Source of the DNA: Terana coerulea
Taxonomy: Eukaryota > Basidiomycota > Agaricomycetes > Polyporales > Phanerochaetaceae
Reading direction: 5' to 3'
DNA: 64,000 bases
Assembly (NCBI GenBank): GCA_024811115.1
Contig: JAKOGH010000198.1
Span: 1 to 64,000, forward strand
Below are positions 1 to 13,070 of this stretch, piece by piece; the stretch's first letter is position 1, and each line of letters begins with the position of its first letter. The position numbers and the translations under genes are program-made. The notes below the pieces were generated by a model. It ran no database searches, was not told the origin of the DNA, and saw nothing but the letters and a program-made list of their open reading frames with translations.

Positions 1-2794
1 GCAGGTTCACAGTGAGCGCCGGAGAGTTCATGCACCAGAAGGTCGCATACCGAAGAGGAGTACAGATCCCCTCTTCCTTGGCTCGCGGTGATCTTGGTAT
101 GTATGAAGATCGTGTGGAGCTCAAATTCGAGGATACAACGCTCCAGAAGAAGTTCATAATCGCTCGCTCGCTTCGTGCAGTCATCAGCAGTCGAGCCGAC
201 TACGAGGCGCTCCGTCCAAAGACGCCTTACGTTCCCCGGGGGGCGGACGTCTAGGGACCCCGAGCTCACTGTGGTGCCTGGGAGTCCGCCTCCAGCTTCG
301 AACGCAATCGAATTTGTCGTCACATTGGAACAGGCTCGCATTCCTAATCGACTGGTTGGCATCCTCTCCAGCGGAGGCTCACTCTCTAGGACGCAGAGGC
401 AGTTTCAGGACTCTTTTCTTCCGCCGGTTCTCGAGGACGCCACGTACGGCCGATTCTTCAAGGCACTCTTATGGGCGGAAGAACACCGTAGCGAGTGAGT
501 CTTATATTTCTCCTGATGACGATTTGGCACTGAAACGAAAGTACGTAGCCAAGATCTGCAAATATATGATATCCATCGACGACGCTAAAGCGTCGTAACA
601 ACCTTCACTAGTGAGTAAAGTTCCTTTCTGCTGGTTATACCCATGTCATCTATGCTCACGCACATCACAGCTTGAAGGTACCCGGTTTGGCTGAAAAACG
701 GCCAAGCGTTCTCGTTGGTATGTACGTCTGGTACTTCTTGTGATATTCACGCTGATCGTTTAGTTTCCTAGGCGATCGGATCTATGTCCAACCTGTCGGC
801 GCAGATATGGAGAAAGGAAAGTGGTTCGAAGGCTGCGTGCACGTCGTGCGAAATGAGGAGGTTGGGATGAAGTTCGGCCATGGGTTCAGAGCGCAGGCGT
901 CGCCATCGCAGCTGTACCGTGTGCGCTTCAAGCTCAATCGCATTCCCATGCGAAGGCAACACCAAGCATTGGACACCGCGTTCTCACCGGCTCGGCTGTT
1001 GTTCCCTTCTGTCGCCGACATCCCGAGCGACGAAATGCCGCCGGACGGCCGCGACCTTCCCTGCATGACAGCTTAATTGCGAATAATCCTGCGCAATGTC
1101 AGGCGGTATCTGCAATCGTGAACTCGCCACCGGGCTCACCACCATTTGTGCTTTTCGGACCGTAAGCTGCTGTCCTGTTGTTCTGTTCTGCGCTCAAACA
1201 CTTTGTGACAGTTTCGGCACCGGCAAGACATCCACTGTCGTCGAGGCGACGCTGCAGGTCGTCGAGCGAGATCCCAACGCGAGAATTCTGGTGTGTGCCC
1301 CGAGCAACAGTGCCGCCGACCTGATCGCCGAGCGTCTCGCTATGCTGGGCCCCGACAAGTTATTCCGATTCTACGCGCCGTCCAGGTCCAGCAGTCAGGT
1401 GCCCGACACGCTGAAGGATTTCACCTGCAGGAACGACGAGGGGTATTTCTCGGCGCCGCCGATGGCGGACCTCATGCGCTTCCGCGTGATTGTCTCGACG
1501 TGCATTTCTGCGTCCTTCGCGCATAACATTGGCATGCCACGAGATCACTTCACCCACATCTTCGTGGACGAGGCTGGCCAGGCGACGGAGCCGGAGGTCA
1601 TGATCGCGATTAAGACTATGGCTGGGAACTCGACGAATGTCATTCTCTCTGGCGATCCTAAGCAGCTTGGACCGATTATCCGCTCCGATATTGCGCGCGA
1701 GCTTGGCTTGGGAAAGAGCTACCTCGAGCGGATGATGGAGTCAGACTCCCACAACACGAACGACTGGCACGGTATAACGTGCGTTGTCGGCGAGCTATAC
1801 GCGCACCTCGAAGACTAACATCGGCATGATAGTATTGTTCAACTCATATGGAACTTCCGCTCTCATCCTGCGATTCTGAATTTCCCGAACGAGAAATTCT
1901 ACAACAACACCCTAGAGTCTCATGGAAACCCCGCTATCATCAACTCGTACATCGGCTCGCCCATCCTTGCGAATCCCGATTTCCCCGTCGTCTTTCATGC
2001 ACTCTCGGGCGAGGACGCCCGTGAAGCATCGTCGCCATCGTTCTTCAATGTGCTTGAGGCCTTGCAAGTCAAAGCTTACGTCGAGCAGTTGCAGGCCGAT
2101 ACTGGTGCGTGACTGGCCGTAACATCTGATAACAACCCATCTGACCTCGCGTGTAGCCGACCGAGATATTGGTGTGATATCGCCGTACCATGCCCAATGC
2201 CTGCGCATTCGCTCGGTCCTGAAAGATGTGGCCGACGAGGTCAAAGTCGGCAGCGTAGAGGAGTTCCAAGGCCAGGTGAGTTAATTTATTCTGTTATTGT
2301 GTAGCATGATCATAACGCCGTTGTAGGAACGTCGCGTGATTATTATCTCTACTGTGCGCAGCAGCCAGGAGTTTGTCGACTACGACTTGAACTACACGCT
2401 CGGTTTCTTGGCCAATCCCCGTCGGTTGAACGGTACGCTGTTCGCCGTTACCTGCGAATCTTTCTTCCTTACTTCTCTCGCAGTTGCTGTCACGCGAGCA
2501 CAGGCCTTGCTCATAATCGTCGGTGACCCAAACGTCCTGTCCCTGGACCCGCTCTGGCGGGCTTTCCTCAACTACATCTACAACAACCGTGGATGGAAGG
2601 GAGATGCCCCAACTTGGGACACTACCGTACCTGTTGACGAGGCAGGCGGGTATGACGTACAGAGCAGGGAAGCGGCACTTCGGGACATGAACGAGTTCAC
2701 TCGTCGGATGGAGCCCTTGACATCGCAAGGTTTGTCTAGCGAGGACGATGAGCAAGAGGAGAACGCTGACCACCCGTGGCGCGAAGTCGATTGA
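1..2794 (+). CDS. SDE3/MOV10-like SF1 RNA helicase, copy 1 (5' end outside window)
   Basis: This is the upstream member of a tandem pair of Upf1-like superfamily-1 helicases of the SDE3/MOV10/Armitage type, a family that acts on RNA in silencing pathways. Visible helicase motifs are Walker A GPFGTGKT (split by an intron ending at about 1209), motif II DEAGQA (about 1567-1584), motif [11 protein letters not shown] (about 1651), VQLIWNFRSH (about 1836), [10 protein letters not shown] before the intron at 2275, and [16 protein letters not shown] (about 2485). The C-terminus is acidic and ends in HPWREVD. The beta-barrel region before the helicase core lies at about 60-1060. The zinc-finger N-terminus seen in copy 2 lies before base 1. 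Two frame changes break the model: an apparent extra G in the G6 run near 237-242 and a missing base near 1056-1066. The residue after the first Walker glycine-proline is F here and P in copy 2. Family assignment is firm; the role in silencing is inferred from the family. Confidence 0.85.
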
Positions 2795-4547
2795 GTTGCC
2801 AATTTTTGATGTCTTTTCACCGTTGTATCTTGTAATATGTGTACAGTGAATATATAGGACCAGTTTTCTTGGAATTGAAGTCAATGAGGGCTGCCTCGTA
2901 CATGTCCTCGACCGTCCGATCCAGATGTACTCCACTCGTTCCAGTTGCCCTGCGCGCACCCGCGGCGACCACGTTCTGGACCATCTCAAGCCCGCCGACT
3001 GCCAGCAGGTACCACGGATTCTATTTTAGTGCCGTGACGGTAATGAGGAAGAGAATCTACGGGAATGCGAGGAGCAGGCATGCAGTCCGAGTGATCCACA
3101 ACTTGAAGCCGGCAGGTAAACCGCAGATGCCGGGCCGGGCTGATGGAAGCCACTTCCCCTTTTGGCAGCTCTTCCGGCTTCAGTTTTACGAAGGTTTTGG
3201 CGCCAGCGTTCTTTCCTCCTGCACCTGTCCTGCACCTTTCCTTGCATTTCCCAGCTGCAGGCCTAGTCCCTTCGTTCACATCCCTGCCGCCTGTCTATGT
3301 CGAGGTGTTTAGAAAGTGTGGCAAACATTTTTGATTGCTATTGAGGCGACCGCATTTTCGGTCTGAAATGTAGGACACGCCGTGGGCGGAGTAGGCAAGT
3401 ACGCATGTCTCGCTCGGATTGCACGCCTCTCCAGCTGCATCCTAATCACTTTGTTTCACAGGGCGTTGTACTTTGTGGGGCTATTGTCTTCGTTGTTAGT
3501 GCAAACGGTAGAATAATATTGGTCGAATGCACATCTTCAAGTTGGTTCCTTACGAGTGCGAGAAATACGAAGCATCCGTTGTCAAAATCGTGTATCGCTA
3601 TCATACGGCTTCGGATGCAAAATGTCTTTCGGTCAACAATGGGCTCGTCTCACGGAAAGGCCACATTGAAATAATGGGCGGTACGAAGAGGGTTGTCGTT
3701 GTCGAGTTGGCCAACGCGCGATAATTCATAGAATGTCCTGGTGAGTCTTATCTACTCCATGATATGAGCCAAACATAATCAAGGGCCAGACTCCCGATTT
3801 TCAGGTACACACATGCGCATACCATGTCAAGAAAATAACTGCAAATAGCAACCGCCGAACGTCGATGCGCAGCGAGCAGGAGCTCGAATGTTATCCAATA
3901 TTTCCAATACGTCAACTCTTCTCATAGATGGTCGATATCAGCATGAGCTTGGGGTCATTCGCCGTCGGTAAGTTTCACCTTGCCGTGAGTTACTTTCGGG
4001 AACGAGGCTCATCAGTCTTCTTCGTAGACATTTTTGAGTGGATCGCGACTCATGTATGATCAAAGAGGATGGCCCCTTTGGCATGCTCTCTTCGCGTTTT
4101 GTTGCATAGTCCAATCACCTCCTAATATATTAACACCACAGCATTGTGGATAGCGCTCGCTCCTCCACTCTTTATCTACCTCGCGGCTCTTCGCCTTGAG
4201 AACTTTCGGAACTTTATTGCGTCTACCGAGGGTTCAGTCCTTCCCGATATCGTGGTTTGTGCCAGGCACTTACCTCGCTTGTAGAAAGTATGCGGAAGAT
4301 CGGTTGTTGTCGTGTCTTGGCAAGTGTGTTGCCCATGGCCGTAAGGTTCGCCTCGCGGCCGCTAGCAAGCGAACAGTGGCCTCGAGGAGGTGATTTCTGT
4401 GGATCCTAGGTGGATATGGAGGATGGATGTCGAGTTGTTTGGGGAAAGCGCCTTGCGTTAGCAACACTATATACAGGTGAGCCGAGGTGCTTTCTTCGTC
4501 CCTTCCCGAGCTGAACGTTCACCTGCCGTTCTATCTGGGTGCCCGAC
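2795..4547. other. spacer between the helicase copies, no gene recognised
   Basis: I see no domain, no convincing exon chain and no repeat here. The last few hundred bases presumably hold the promoter of helicase copy 2. The short open frames (for example 3527-3724 and 4196-4393) have no recognisable product. Confidence 0.5.
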
Positions 4548-7500
4548 ATGCCCATTCTCGTATGCCAAAACCTGCTCGCGACAGGCTCCTGTCTTGACCC
4601 ATCCTGCTCCGACGACCACAACGCTTACGTCTGCGTACCCTGTGGCGCCGTCTGTCGAGGTGAACGCGTCAAGAATGCTCACCTTAACGGAGCTCGCCAC
4701 CGAAAGCGAGCTTCGGGACGCAACCAAGTCATGCGATGTCCCTCTCTGCAAAGTTCTGATCTCTGGTGTCAACTGCTGGGAGTCTCACGTTAACGGGAAA
4801 CGACACAGCTCCTGTGGCGGCCGTTCTTGGTGTCTCTTCCAACATCGAGCCTGAAGAAGGCGGCGGACAAGTCGTTGGTCATGTATATTGCTCTGTATGT
4901 GAGATATATGTGCACGAGGACGCTTGGGATAAACACCCCAGAGGCCGGCTCCACCAGCTGAAGCTACGATTCGGTGCAATTCGCAGCGCGTTTGAAGAAG
5001 CGGCAAAGGACAAGCACGGAGTGACTGTGTCATTCTTGGACGGCGTGGACTTCGGCGTTCTGGATGTTGCACGTACACACCTCTCCACTAATCTTGTACT
5101 CGATATCCGGTCGACGGTCCCCTATTCGAACATCGTGTTGCTTGAGGCCAAGCTGTCCCCGATGGCATCTCGGCGGACAGATGCATACGTAGCCCTGCTC
5201 CTACAAGCATGAGCAATATTCTTACCGTCAAAACTTTTGTGCAGCTTTACAATTCGTTCACATGCGATAGGCAGGAGGTTACCGTATGGCCAGGCTGCCC
5301 AGGTCACGGTTACGTTCGCCCATCAACACTTCGGTATCTACCACGACCGCATCGAGCTGATATTCGAAGACACATCGCTGCGACAGAGGTTCATGATCGC
5401 TCGTCAAGTGCGCGCTGTAGTTGCCAGCCCTGAGTACGAAGCTCTGCAGCCGAAAGCCCCCTTTGTTCCGAGAAAGCGAACCTCCAGAGACCGCGAGATG
5501 GACATCGTTCCAGGCGATCCGCCTCAGCACTCGGCGCTATTCGTTACGTCGTAGATCTTCCGCATGCGCCGATACCGGGTTATCTCTCAAAGATACTGTC
5601 TACTGGCGGGTCATTAGCAAACACTATAAGCTACTTCCGCAACTCCATTTTGCCACGAATTTTGGATGACGGGACATATGGGCGGCGCTTCAAAGCCTTG
5701 CTGTGGGCTGAGGAGTATCGCAGCGAGTACGTTTTTATGTAGGGTACCAAGCTTACTAAGTCTGATCACACCCTTCTAGGCAAGATCTGCAAGTTTACGA
5801 TATTCCCAACGCCGCTCTGAACAGGCACAACACGTTCTACTAGTGCGTAAGACGTTTTCATGCAATACCTCTGGAAGCTAAGCGACGAGCAGCTTGGAAG
5901 TGCCTGGTCTCGCTGAGAAGCGCCCAAGTGTGCTTGTAGGTGAGTCCCACAACGTTGACACGCCAGCGATGCCAGGATTGCTCAATATGTCGCAGGTGAT
6001 AACATCCTCGTTCAACCCCTCGGTACCTTGGACCCAGGCAAATGGTTTGAGGGATGCGTCCATGTCGTGCGGAAGGAAGAAGTGGGCATGAAGTTCAACC
6101 GGGCGTTTCCGATGCACACACCGTCGCAGAAGTACCGCGTCCGGTTCAAGCTCAATCGCTACCCGTTGCGCAGACAACACCAAGCCCTCGACACTGCCTT
6201 CTCCCCCGCGCGCTTGCTGTTCCCGACTTCCCAGCATATCCTCGCGCGCCGGCCTCGAGGAAACCCAGGCTCCGGGCTGACAATACACAACCGTTTGATT
6301 GCAGGTAACCCCGCCCAGCTGCAGGCAGTCTCCTCAATTCTACGGTTGCCTTCGGGGTCCCCGCCTTTCGCTCTCTTCGGACCGTAAGCACTTAACCTAA
6401 CGGGGTCAAATCATCGACTGACATTCTTGTATAGGCCTGGTACGGGTAAGACGGTCACCATCGTCGAGGCCATTCGACAGCTTCTAGACAACAACCCCGA
6501 CGCAAGGATCTTCGCATGTGCTCCAAGCAATAGTGCCGCGGATATCATTGCCGAGCGGCTTACCATGTTGAGCACGACGGAGCTGTTCCGATTCTACGCA
6601 CCATCCCGTTTCAAGGATCAAATCCCGGACGCATTATCCAAGTATACATGCACGACCCTTTCGGGGCACTTCACCGTCCCACCTATGGCGACCCTCAAGC
6701 GCTTTCGCGTTATCGTCTCGACGTGCGTGTCGGCGTCCTTTGCTCATGGCGTTGGTATGCCCCGAGGCCACTTCACGCATATATTTGTCGATGAGGCGGG
6801 ACAGGCGACCGAGCCTGAGGTCATGATTGCTATCAAGACCATGGCCGACAACGACACCAATGTGGTGCTGTCTGGGGACCCGAAGCAGCTGGGGCCGATC
6901 ATACGGTCTGCTGTCGCACGAGACTTGGGTTTGGAGAAGAGCTATCTCGAACGTCTCATGGACTCGGGCACGTATGATGCTGAGAGCGGGCACGGAATAA
7001 CGTGAGCTTGATGCCCAACAGCACACAGACTGGTGCACTAACAACACGTAATATTCCAGGACTGTCCAGCTCATTCAGAATTTCCGCTCTCATTCCAGCA
7101 TTCTCAACTTCCCGAACGAGCGCTTCTACAGAAGCACCCTTCGTGCACACGGCGACCCCAGCGTCATCGACTCATACATCGGGTCTCCGATTCTGGCGAA
7201 CAAGAGGTTCCCAATCATCTTCCATGCGATATCGGGCGAGGACGCGCGTGAGGCGTCGTCTCCGTCGTTCTTCAACGTCCTGGAGGCGCTGCAAGTCAAA
7301 GCCTACATCCAGCAGCTGCGTTCTGACCGTCGGGTCCACGTCGGTGCGTGGTCTGCCAGTCTCAGGAATGCTTCGTACGATGATTGACGGTACTTGTACT
7401 TAGCTGATAAGGACATCGGCGTGATCACCCCGTACCACGCTCAATGCCTTCGAATTCGCTCGGCCCTTCGCAACGTCGCGGATGAAGTCAAAGTTGGAAG

Positions 7501-8063
7501 TGTGGAGGAGTTTCAAGGCCAAGTGAGCCACCACATGTGGAGGTATTTTTAGAGGGCTGACAATGTTATGATGTAGGAGCGCCGCGTGATAATTATCTCT
7601 ACTGTCCGAAGCAGCCGGGAGTTTGTCAAGTACGACTTGAAGCATACCTTAGGTTTCGTCGCGAACCCTCGCCGATTGAATGGTGAGTCAGGGCGCCTTC
7701 TCGACCTGCACATAGTAATCTCATTGAATCTCATTGAACAACACTTTAGTCGCCGTCACCCGAGCTCAGGCTTTGCTTATCATTGTAGGCGACCCGAACG
7801 TCTTGTCCCTGGACCCGCTGTGGAGGTCTTTCCTCAACTACATCCACAAGCACGGAGGATGGAAGGGCGACGCACCGGCATGGGATACCACCGCCCCTGT
7901 CGATGAAGATGGTGGATACGATGTTGAGGCTCGGGATGCTGCAATGGAAGACATGAATGACTTCGCGCGCCGCATGGAGTCCCTCGCACTCAAGGGTGTA
8001 GCTGACGAGTCAGACGATAACGAGGAGGAAAACATCGATCGTCCTTGGCGAGAGGTCGAGTAG
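4548..8063 (+). CDS. SDE3/MOV10-like SF1 RNA helicase with N-terminal zinc fingers, copy 2
   Basis: This complete paralogue of the preceding gene lies head-to-tail with it. The chosen ATG (4548) opens with a CCCH finger (C-x8-C-x4-C-x3-H within the first 30 residues). A C2H2 finger follows (VCVPC...HLNGARH, about 4630-4700), then two more (CPLCKV...HVNGKRH near 4740-4805, and YCSVC...H near 4885-4965). Helicase motifs are GPPGTGKT (split by the intron ending at 6434), DEAGQA (about 6792), GDPKQLGP (about 6878), [10 protein letters not shown] (about 7063), VEEFQGQ (7504), and [16 protein letters not shown] (about 7751). The end HPWREVE matches copy 1. Frame changes occur among the fingers (about 4748 and 4803) and near 5531-5536. 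The first two are of the +1 type, so they may be unrecognised introns or real lesions. The likely role is RNA unwinding in silencing or surveillance (family inference). The fingers suggest an RNA- or protein-binding module. Confidence 0.87.
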
Positions 8064-8426
8064 AAATGCTACATGATACCTTCCTTACTTCTTGCACCCT
8101 TACATCTTCCAATAACATTGTCCAATTTCTTGCAAGAAGAGTCAGCATCGGCTCGGGCGCAATCATGGCGGTAACTGTCAATACGGCTGTGTACCGAGAA
8201 TGGTAAGCGCACGCTTGGTGGCGCATGCCGCCTGATCCGCCGTCGGTCACTCCAGTCTGCAGCAAACACATCCGTTCAACTTCGTCGCAGCGGGTGCGGA
8301 ATAAACGAGAGTGATAGGGTGTGTGCTTATATATGCATGGCAGTATGTTGATGACTATGACTACAGTACGATGAGTGGTGGTATAATAGCAATGATGGAT
8401 GCGACGAGCAGGACGAAGGACGAATC
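8064..8426. other. convergent 3' spacer
   Basis: The tail-to-tail spacer between helicase copy 2 and the MRS2 gene must hold both transcript ends. No other gene is seen. Confidence 0.5.
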
Positions 8427-10515
8427 TCATGACAGGCCGCGCGGTCCTCGACTTCGCAAGCGTGCGGGAAGCCAACCTTTGCGCTGAGAGCTGCTGCTTC
8501 CGTTGATACCGGTAGACAGACCGACTTTGCGGATTTGAGCGAGCCTGTAAAAATCAGCGATCCTGCCGGTCGATGATTTTCGGGAACGAGCGTACCGGCT
8601 GAGGCCTCTCCAAGCGAACACGGCAGCGATGACTATTGGAGAAACCGGACATTACAGCGAAAGCATGCTCATTTTCTTCTATATGACTTCTCAACTGCAG
8701 CGCGCGGGGAGTTAGAACGGATCCCATGCAAGGTGGGTCGATGGTTACGTACGTTCATACCAAACAGGCCCGCAACGAGCGTTCCGACGCCGATGCCCAT
8801 AGTAAGGATGGAGATCTAGCGAGAGCGGCGAAGGACAATTAGTCGTCAGTTCGTACTGCACATCCAGCAGAGGTACCTTCAGGTCCAACGCTAGTAAAGC
8901 ATTTCTATTCGAATCTAATATTAACTCCACAATCTCTTGCGTAGATTGAACGTTACTCTGCAGAGCGGTGAGCGAGAAGCGTTGGGAATCGCGCCCGGTG
9001 GTCATACCTGAATATTTTCTGCCTCGTTCACGATTTCTTCCACCTGTTTTGCAAATGACTCCATAAGAACCTCCAGGTCTTCATGGTCGTTTAATAACCG
9101 AGGTCGGCCATTCTTCTTGTCGGTAAGATACATCGCGGCAAGATCCTCATCTATACAGATGATCAGGATGCGGAGACGGATGACCTTCACGCGTGCCTAC
9201 CTTGCTCCAGAACCTCTTCCAGTGCTTCTTGTACCTGGAAAATGGTTTAGTCACCTTATTATGCTTAAATGCCATAATGATGGACAATCACCAATTTGGC
9301 ACGGTTCTGGAAGCTGGCGAGTCTTCTGGAATAATGCAGCAGTCGCTTAAATTTGTCGCGGTCGATGTCGTCCTCCAGCTCGGCCAGGAGACCTCCGACG
9401 AGGTTACGTATGAACACCATTTCGGCTTCAAGCGCGCTGACAACAGAGAGAAGCACGGATTCCAGAGCCCTATTAGAAGGAACCACTGACACGCGTGAGA
9501 AGTGGAGTATATGCACAATTGAGTTACTCACCGGTGTTCGTACGGCACTCCAGACGACTTGAGTCTCAGGTTGTGCTGTATTTGAAAAAGTCAGGGTCAT
9601 CTAATAAACTGGCGGCAGAAGACGCACCTCCAGATGGTAGAGAAACACGGAATGTAGCCGTGAGTCCGCGGAACCGTAGGTATCGAAGAGGAAGACAGCA
9701 TCTGCCTTTACTAATGCCCGGATGTGTAACATGTTCAGCTGCAATGAGCCATAAGCTTCACAGTCATGTAAACGTGCGTCGAGCTAATACGCACGAGTAT
9801 GGCCTCCTTCCTCACGAGAATGGTTGGTACGAGGTTCGGTATCCTGGAGTCAATCTTCCGTAGATCACGCGGCTGTTGGCTGACTGGTAAGGGGTAATCA
9901 CTGCATGGAATGGCGTAGAACGGGACTTACGTTCAGACGGTGCTCGGCACATAGATCCGATTTCTTGAATTGTCCGGAGATAGTCTTCACAGAACCTGCG
10001 CGTCACAAGGTCAGCGAATGTCTTGTGTTATGTGTCGGTAAAATATCCCACCATTTGCATCCAGGATGGTGCCTGTGGGAGACCAAGCGTACATCAATTA
10101 CGAGGTCAAACGCAACTGTGAGATGAGGGCGAAACTCACAGCGTAGCATAAGATCCGTCGGCTGCTGCCTGCCCTTCATGGCTTTCTCCAATATAGCCAC
10201 TCTGGCTGCCTCCTCCTGGTTGTCCATCGGGCTATTGAACTGGTCGCCCTGCTTTGTGCCAAACTTTGGGATCCAGGACATGCTCCTCCGTCCTAATAGA
10301 CCATTCTGACGAAGTAGCGGTTGAAATGAGATGACGTGTATCCTGGGGTGGCCTCGAGTCCCCTGCTGACTGCCCGCGTGAAAATATTTTGTGCCCGGCC
10401 TGCATGATGCCGATTGCAAAAGTATTCCCAGAGGTCGGAGTAGGCTTGTGTACTGCGTGCAAGGCGGTACCATTACATGATTTGTAGGCAACCTCCGACA
10501 GAACGAGACAAGCAT
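8427..10515 (-). CDS. MRS2: MRS2-type mitochondrial Mg2+ channel (CorA family)
   Basis: This is the inner-mitochondrial-membrane magnesium channel of the CorA/Mrs2/Alr1 superfamily. The signature GMN motif lies in GTLVAGLFGMN (about 8755-8790, reverse strand), which ends the first transmembrane helix. The second helix is in the exon near 8570-8640. The matrix domain has typical Mrs2 stretches: TILDANG (about 10060), GQFKKSDLC (about 9960), PRDLRKIDSRIPNLVPTIL (about 9850-9810), SALEAEMVFIRNL (about 9440), DDIDRDKFKRLLHYSRRL (about 9360), DLAAMYLTDKKNGRPR (about 9130), and IVELILDSNRNALLALDLK (about 8930). The start at 10515 gives an Arg-rich N-terminus of about 80 residues without acidic clusters, which fits a mitochondrial presequence; an internal Met at 10473 is an alternative. 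About eight introns are visible. The protein ends in a basic tail (KGWLPARLRSRGPRGLS). The identification is secure. Confidence 0.93.
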
Positions 10516-11250
10516 ACACGTTGCTCGTCAGTCAGAAGACGTCGTAGAGATGGATGGTGTACGAGGTGAAGCGGAAACCAGCAGCGGACCGTCACGCAGG
10601 ATGTGCTGCACCTTAGCGCCCGGAGAATTCCACGTGGGCGGATCAATTTCCTTTCGTCCGGGGCATTTTTGATGGCAACTCCCTCCGTTCTTACTACAAC
10701 CTTCAATCACACAGTGGCTCGCAACTCGAAAATTTATGCTGCTTTTCGGGGCAGTAAAGGATATTCTGTCAAGGCAAGCTCGGAGGTGGGGTTGACCAAC
10801 CCCAGATATCCACCGATCAGAGGCCTCATCTCGGCGGATGTCACTGTACGGGTACTACCCTGCCTGCCTTGCGCCGGTGAGTAGTTTTGATAGGCTGAGA
10901 AGCGCGCCATGTGAAGTTTACTATGCAGTCAAGTCAGCGGCCTACCATCTTTCAAGATCCAGTGATTTTCTGCGGTAAATTAATATTATATCTGACGGCC
11001 GGCCTGACCATGTGACCCTTCCCCCGTTCTTCATTGATTTGCGGTCTCAATATGGAATCGTCTGGGGAAACGTGTTGTCCGTGATCCTTGTAACCCGTGC
11101 ATCCGTATGCCTGCGCTCTAGGTCCTGCTACCCGACCTCGGCGAGCTATGATCAGACGCCGTTTGTCTCTCGGCTATAGCTTCGACGGCACTCTCCCATC
11201 CCTCCTACCGCACCTTCCTTTACCGCGCATTATGAACTACAGCAAGGCCT
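10516..11250. other. spacer, no gene recognised
   Basis: This divergent spacer lies between MRS2 and the small gene at 11251 and should contain both promoters. I see no coherent coding sequence or repeat in it. Confidence 0.45.
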
Positions 11251-12081
11251 TTGAATGAGCCTGCGCCTTACTATGCCACCTCTTATCTGACTCCCATCAC
11301 CATGGTGCATGAAACCCGTCGACTCCTGGAGGCAGCGACTGCCTTGCACGCCCTTCTGGTCGCCGCTGGCATCCCCCACGCTTTCCACGGCGACTTTGTG
11401 GTCGCTCTGCTAGCCAACGCACCAAACTGCAATGTGAGCTGGTCGTGAATTACATGTCTGCGCTCACGTTAATATTTTCGTAGGAAATATTCTGCATTGT
11501 CGAAGGCGGAAATTCACATCCCTTCCGTCGTGTTCGCCAAGCGGTTTCAACCAGCGAAGATATGTCGACCAGATCATCTCCTTGGACTAACCGGTATACA
11601 GTACTCTATCCGCCATGGTTCTCCTCTCATCGCCCGCAGGTTGCATGCCACGTATAGCCGCCTCATTCCCTCAGTCGACGTGGGTCATCTCCAGCATCTA
11701 CGAAGTCGTCCGCTCATTCTAATTTACCACTGCTAGATTGAGATACTTCCGGCAGGCGAAGAGGGACCACGACGGCTTGACCAGACATCTGTGACGACAC
11801 TTGCGGGAGTGCCCGTATTGACCTTTTCTGAGTTCATCAGAGCTAAATTGAAGGGCTGGGTAATGTGAGTGTCGCGTTATATCACATTTACGTGTAGTCA
11901 CCTACACTCCCACAGCCGTCGGGCTGAGCATGACGCGGAAGACATCGTTTATGTGCTTACTCGGTACTGGAACAATATTGATATCAATCGCATTCCAGAG
12001 CAGGACATGGACGAGTTCGTCAGAAAACATCCAGCTGCGGCCACCGCATGGTCACAGCTCAAGAGAAAATATGGCATGTGA
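11251..12081 (+). CDS. small predicted nucleotidyltransferase-like protein
   Basis: Five exons join cleanly at GT-AG introns (after 11434, about 11590, 11681 and 11863) into a protein of roughly 195 residues. The N-terminal part has a helix then AGIPHAFHGDFVVALL, followed by VDIEILPAGE (about 11677-11763) and TFSEFIRAKLKGW (about 11825-11860). This order of a Gly-containing strand, a D-x-E strand and an R-x-K helix resembles minimal nucleotidyltransferase folds (MNT/AbiEii-like). The C-terminal helix bundle (HDAEDIVYVLTRYW) is typical of that type. I do not see the full G-S-x(n)-D-x-D catalytic set, so activity is uncertain. The alternative start is Met at 11302. The fold call is inference; the gene structure is well supported. 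Confidence 0.6.
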
Positions 12082-13070
12082 GTCCCTCGCACACTGTCCG
12101 CTAGTTCTGTGCTCAGCATATCATAGGACGTCGTAGCCCACTCCGCAGGCAACCAAAACACAAGGCGTACATCCGCTGCGCCATTATGGGAATAACAAAC
12201 CAAAAAGGGCCTAGCTGACCCCCGCTCCTACGCTCATGCGCTACTAGCTACTCACTGTACACTATCGCAGTCTACCCCGGACTCTCTCGCCGCCATGTCA
12301 AGCGCTCTACGCAGCCCTCCTATTCACACATGATGCCTCGTATCGCGCCGATTTCTAGGGTAGCCCCTCTCATACCTGGGAATATAGGATTTTAGGGTGC
12401 AGGCAATCCAGTATGTTACGGCATATCGGACAAAGTTTCCGCGATTCTATACGCAGGGCAGACGCCGGGCGTCCGCCGCAGAGTCATGTCAGGCACGAGG
12501 TGCTGAGGGCTCCTTCTCGGAGCGTTCTGCAATTTACCGTATTCCTGGTGACGGTGCCAGTCCCGCCCGGATCACTCCTACTGCATGGCAAGGCTTAAGC
12601 ATTTGCCTTCGCAGTCCAGGCTACGCTGCGCTGGCATTGGCTGTCGACGCCCTGGTCGCTGTCGACGTCGAGGCACAGCCCGAGTGCAACGGGTAAAGTC
12701 CGGAGGACGACGCAATGCCTCGTTATTTGAGTCGATAAGAGCCTCTGGGAGCCCGAGAACGTGTTCACGAACAGACACGCCCAGACGATCTGATAAGAGA
12801 GCGTTGAATCCAAAGTACTCCCCGGTTCTAGCCCCCGGAACCGGTTGGAAGTGACCAATGCTAGGCCGCGGCGCAGCTCGTTCAGTGGAGAGACGCTTGA
12901 GTCTCGAAGTGTCAGATCCCTCTTCTCAATGACTCGTAAGAAGGCACCGTGATTGGTACGTGCTCGCAGCTCACAGTAACACAATTCAACTATTGACACA
13001 CGTAAACGTCAAATAGTACAAGCTCTATTATTCGCCTGCCACGCCGCTTGCCACCTAAACTACAATGTCC
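12082..13070. other. spacer, no gene recognised
   Basis: About 1 kb between a plus-strand and a minus-strand gene (convergent). Open frames at 12397-12854 show no recognisable domain and no convincing splice structure. Confidence 0.4.

Noticed and set aside
2294..2989. Minus-strand open frame of 231 residues
   Set aside because: It runs antisense to the last exons of helicase copy 1 and has no domain.
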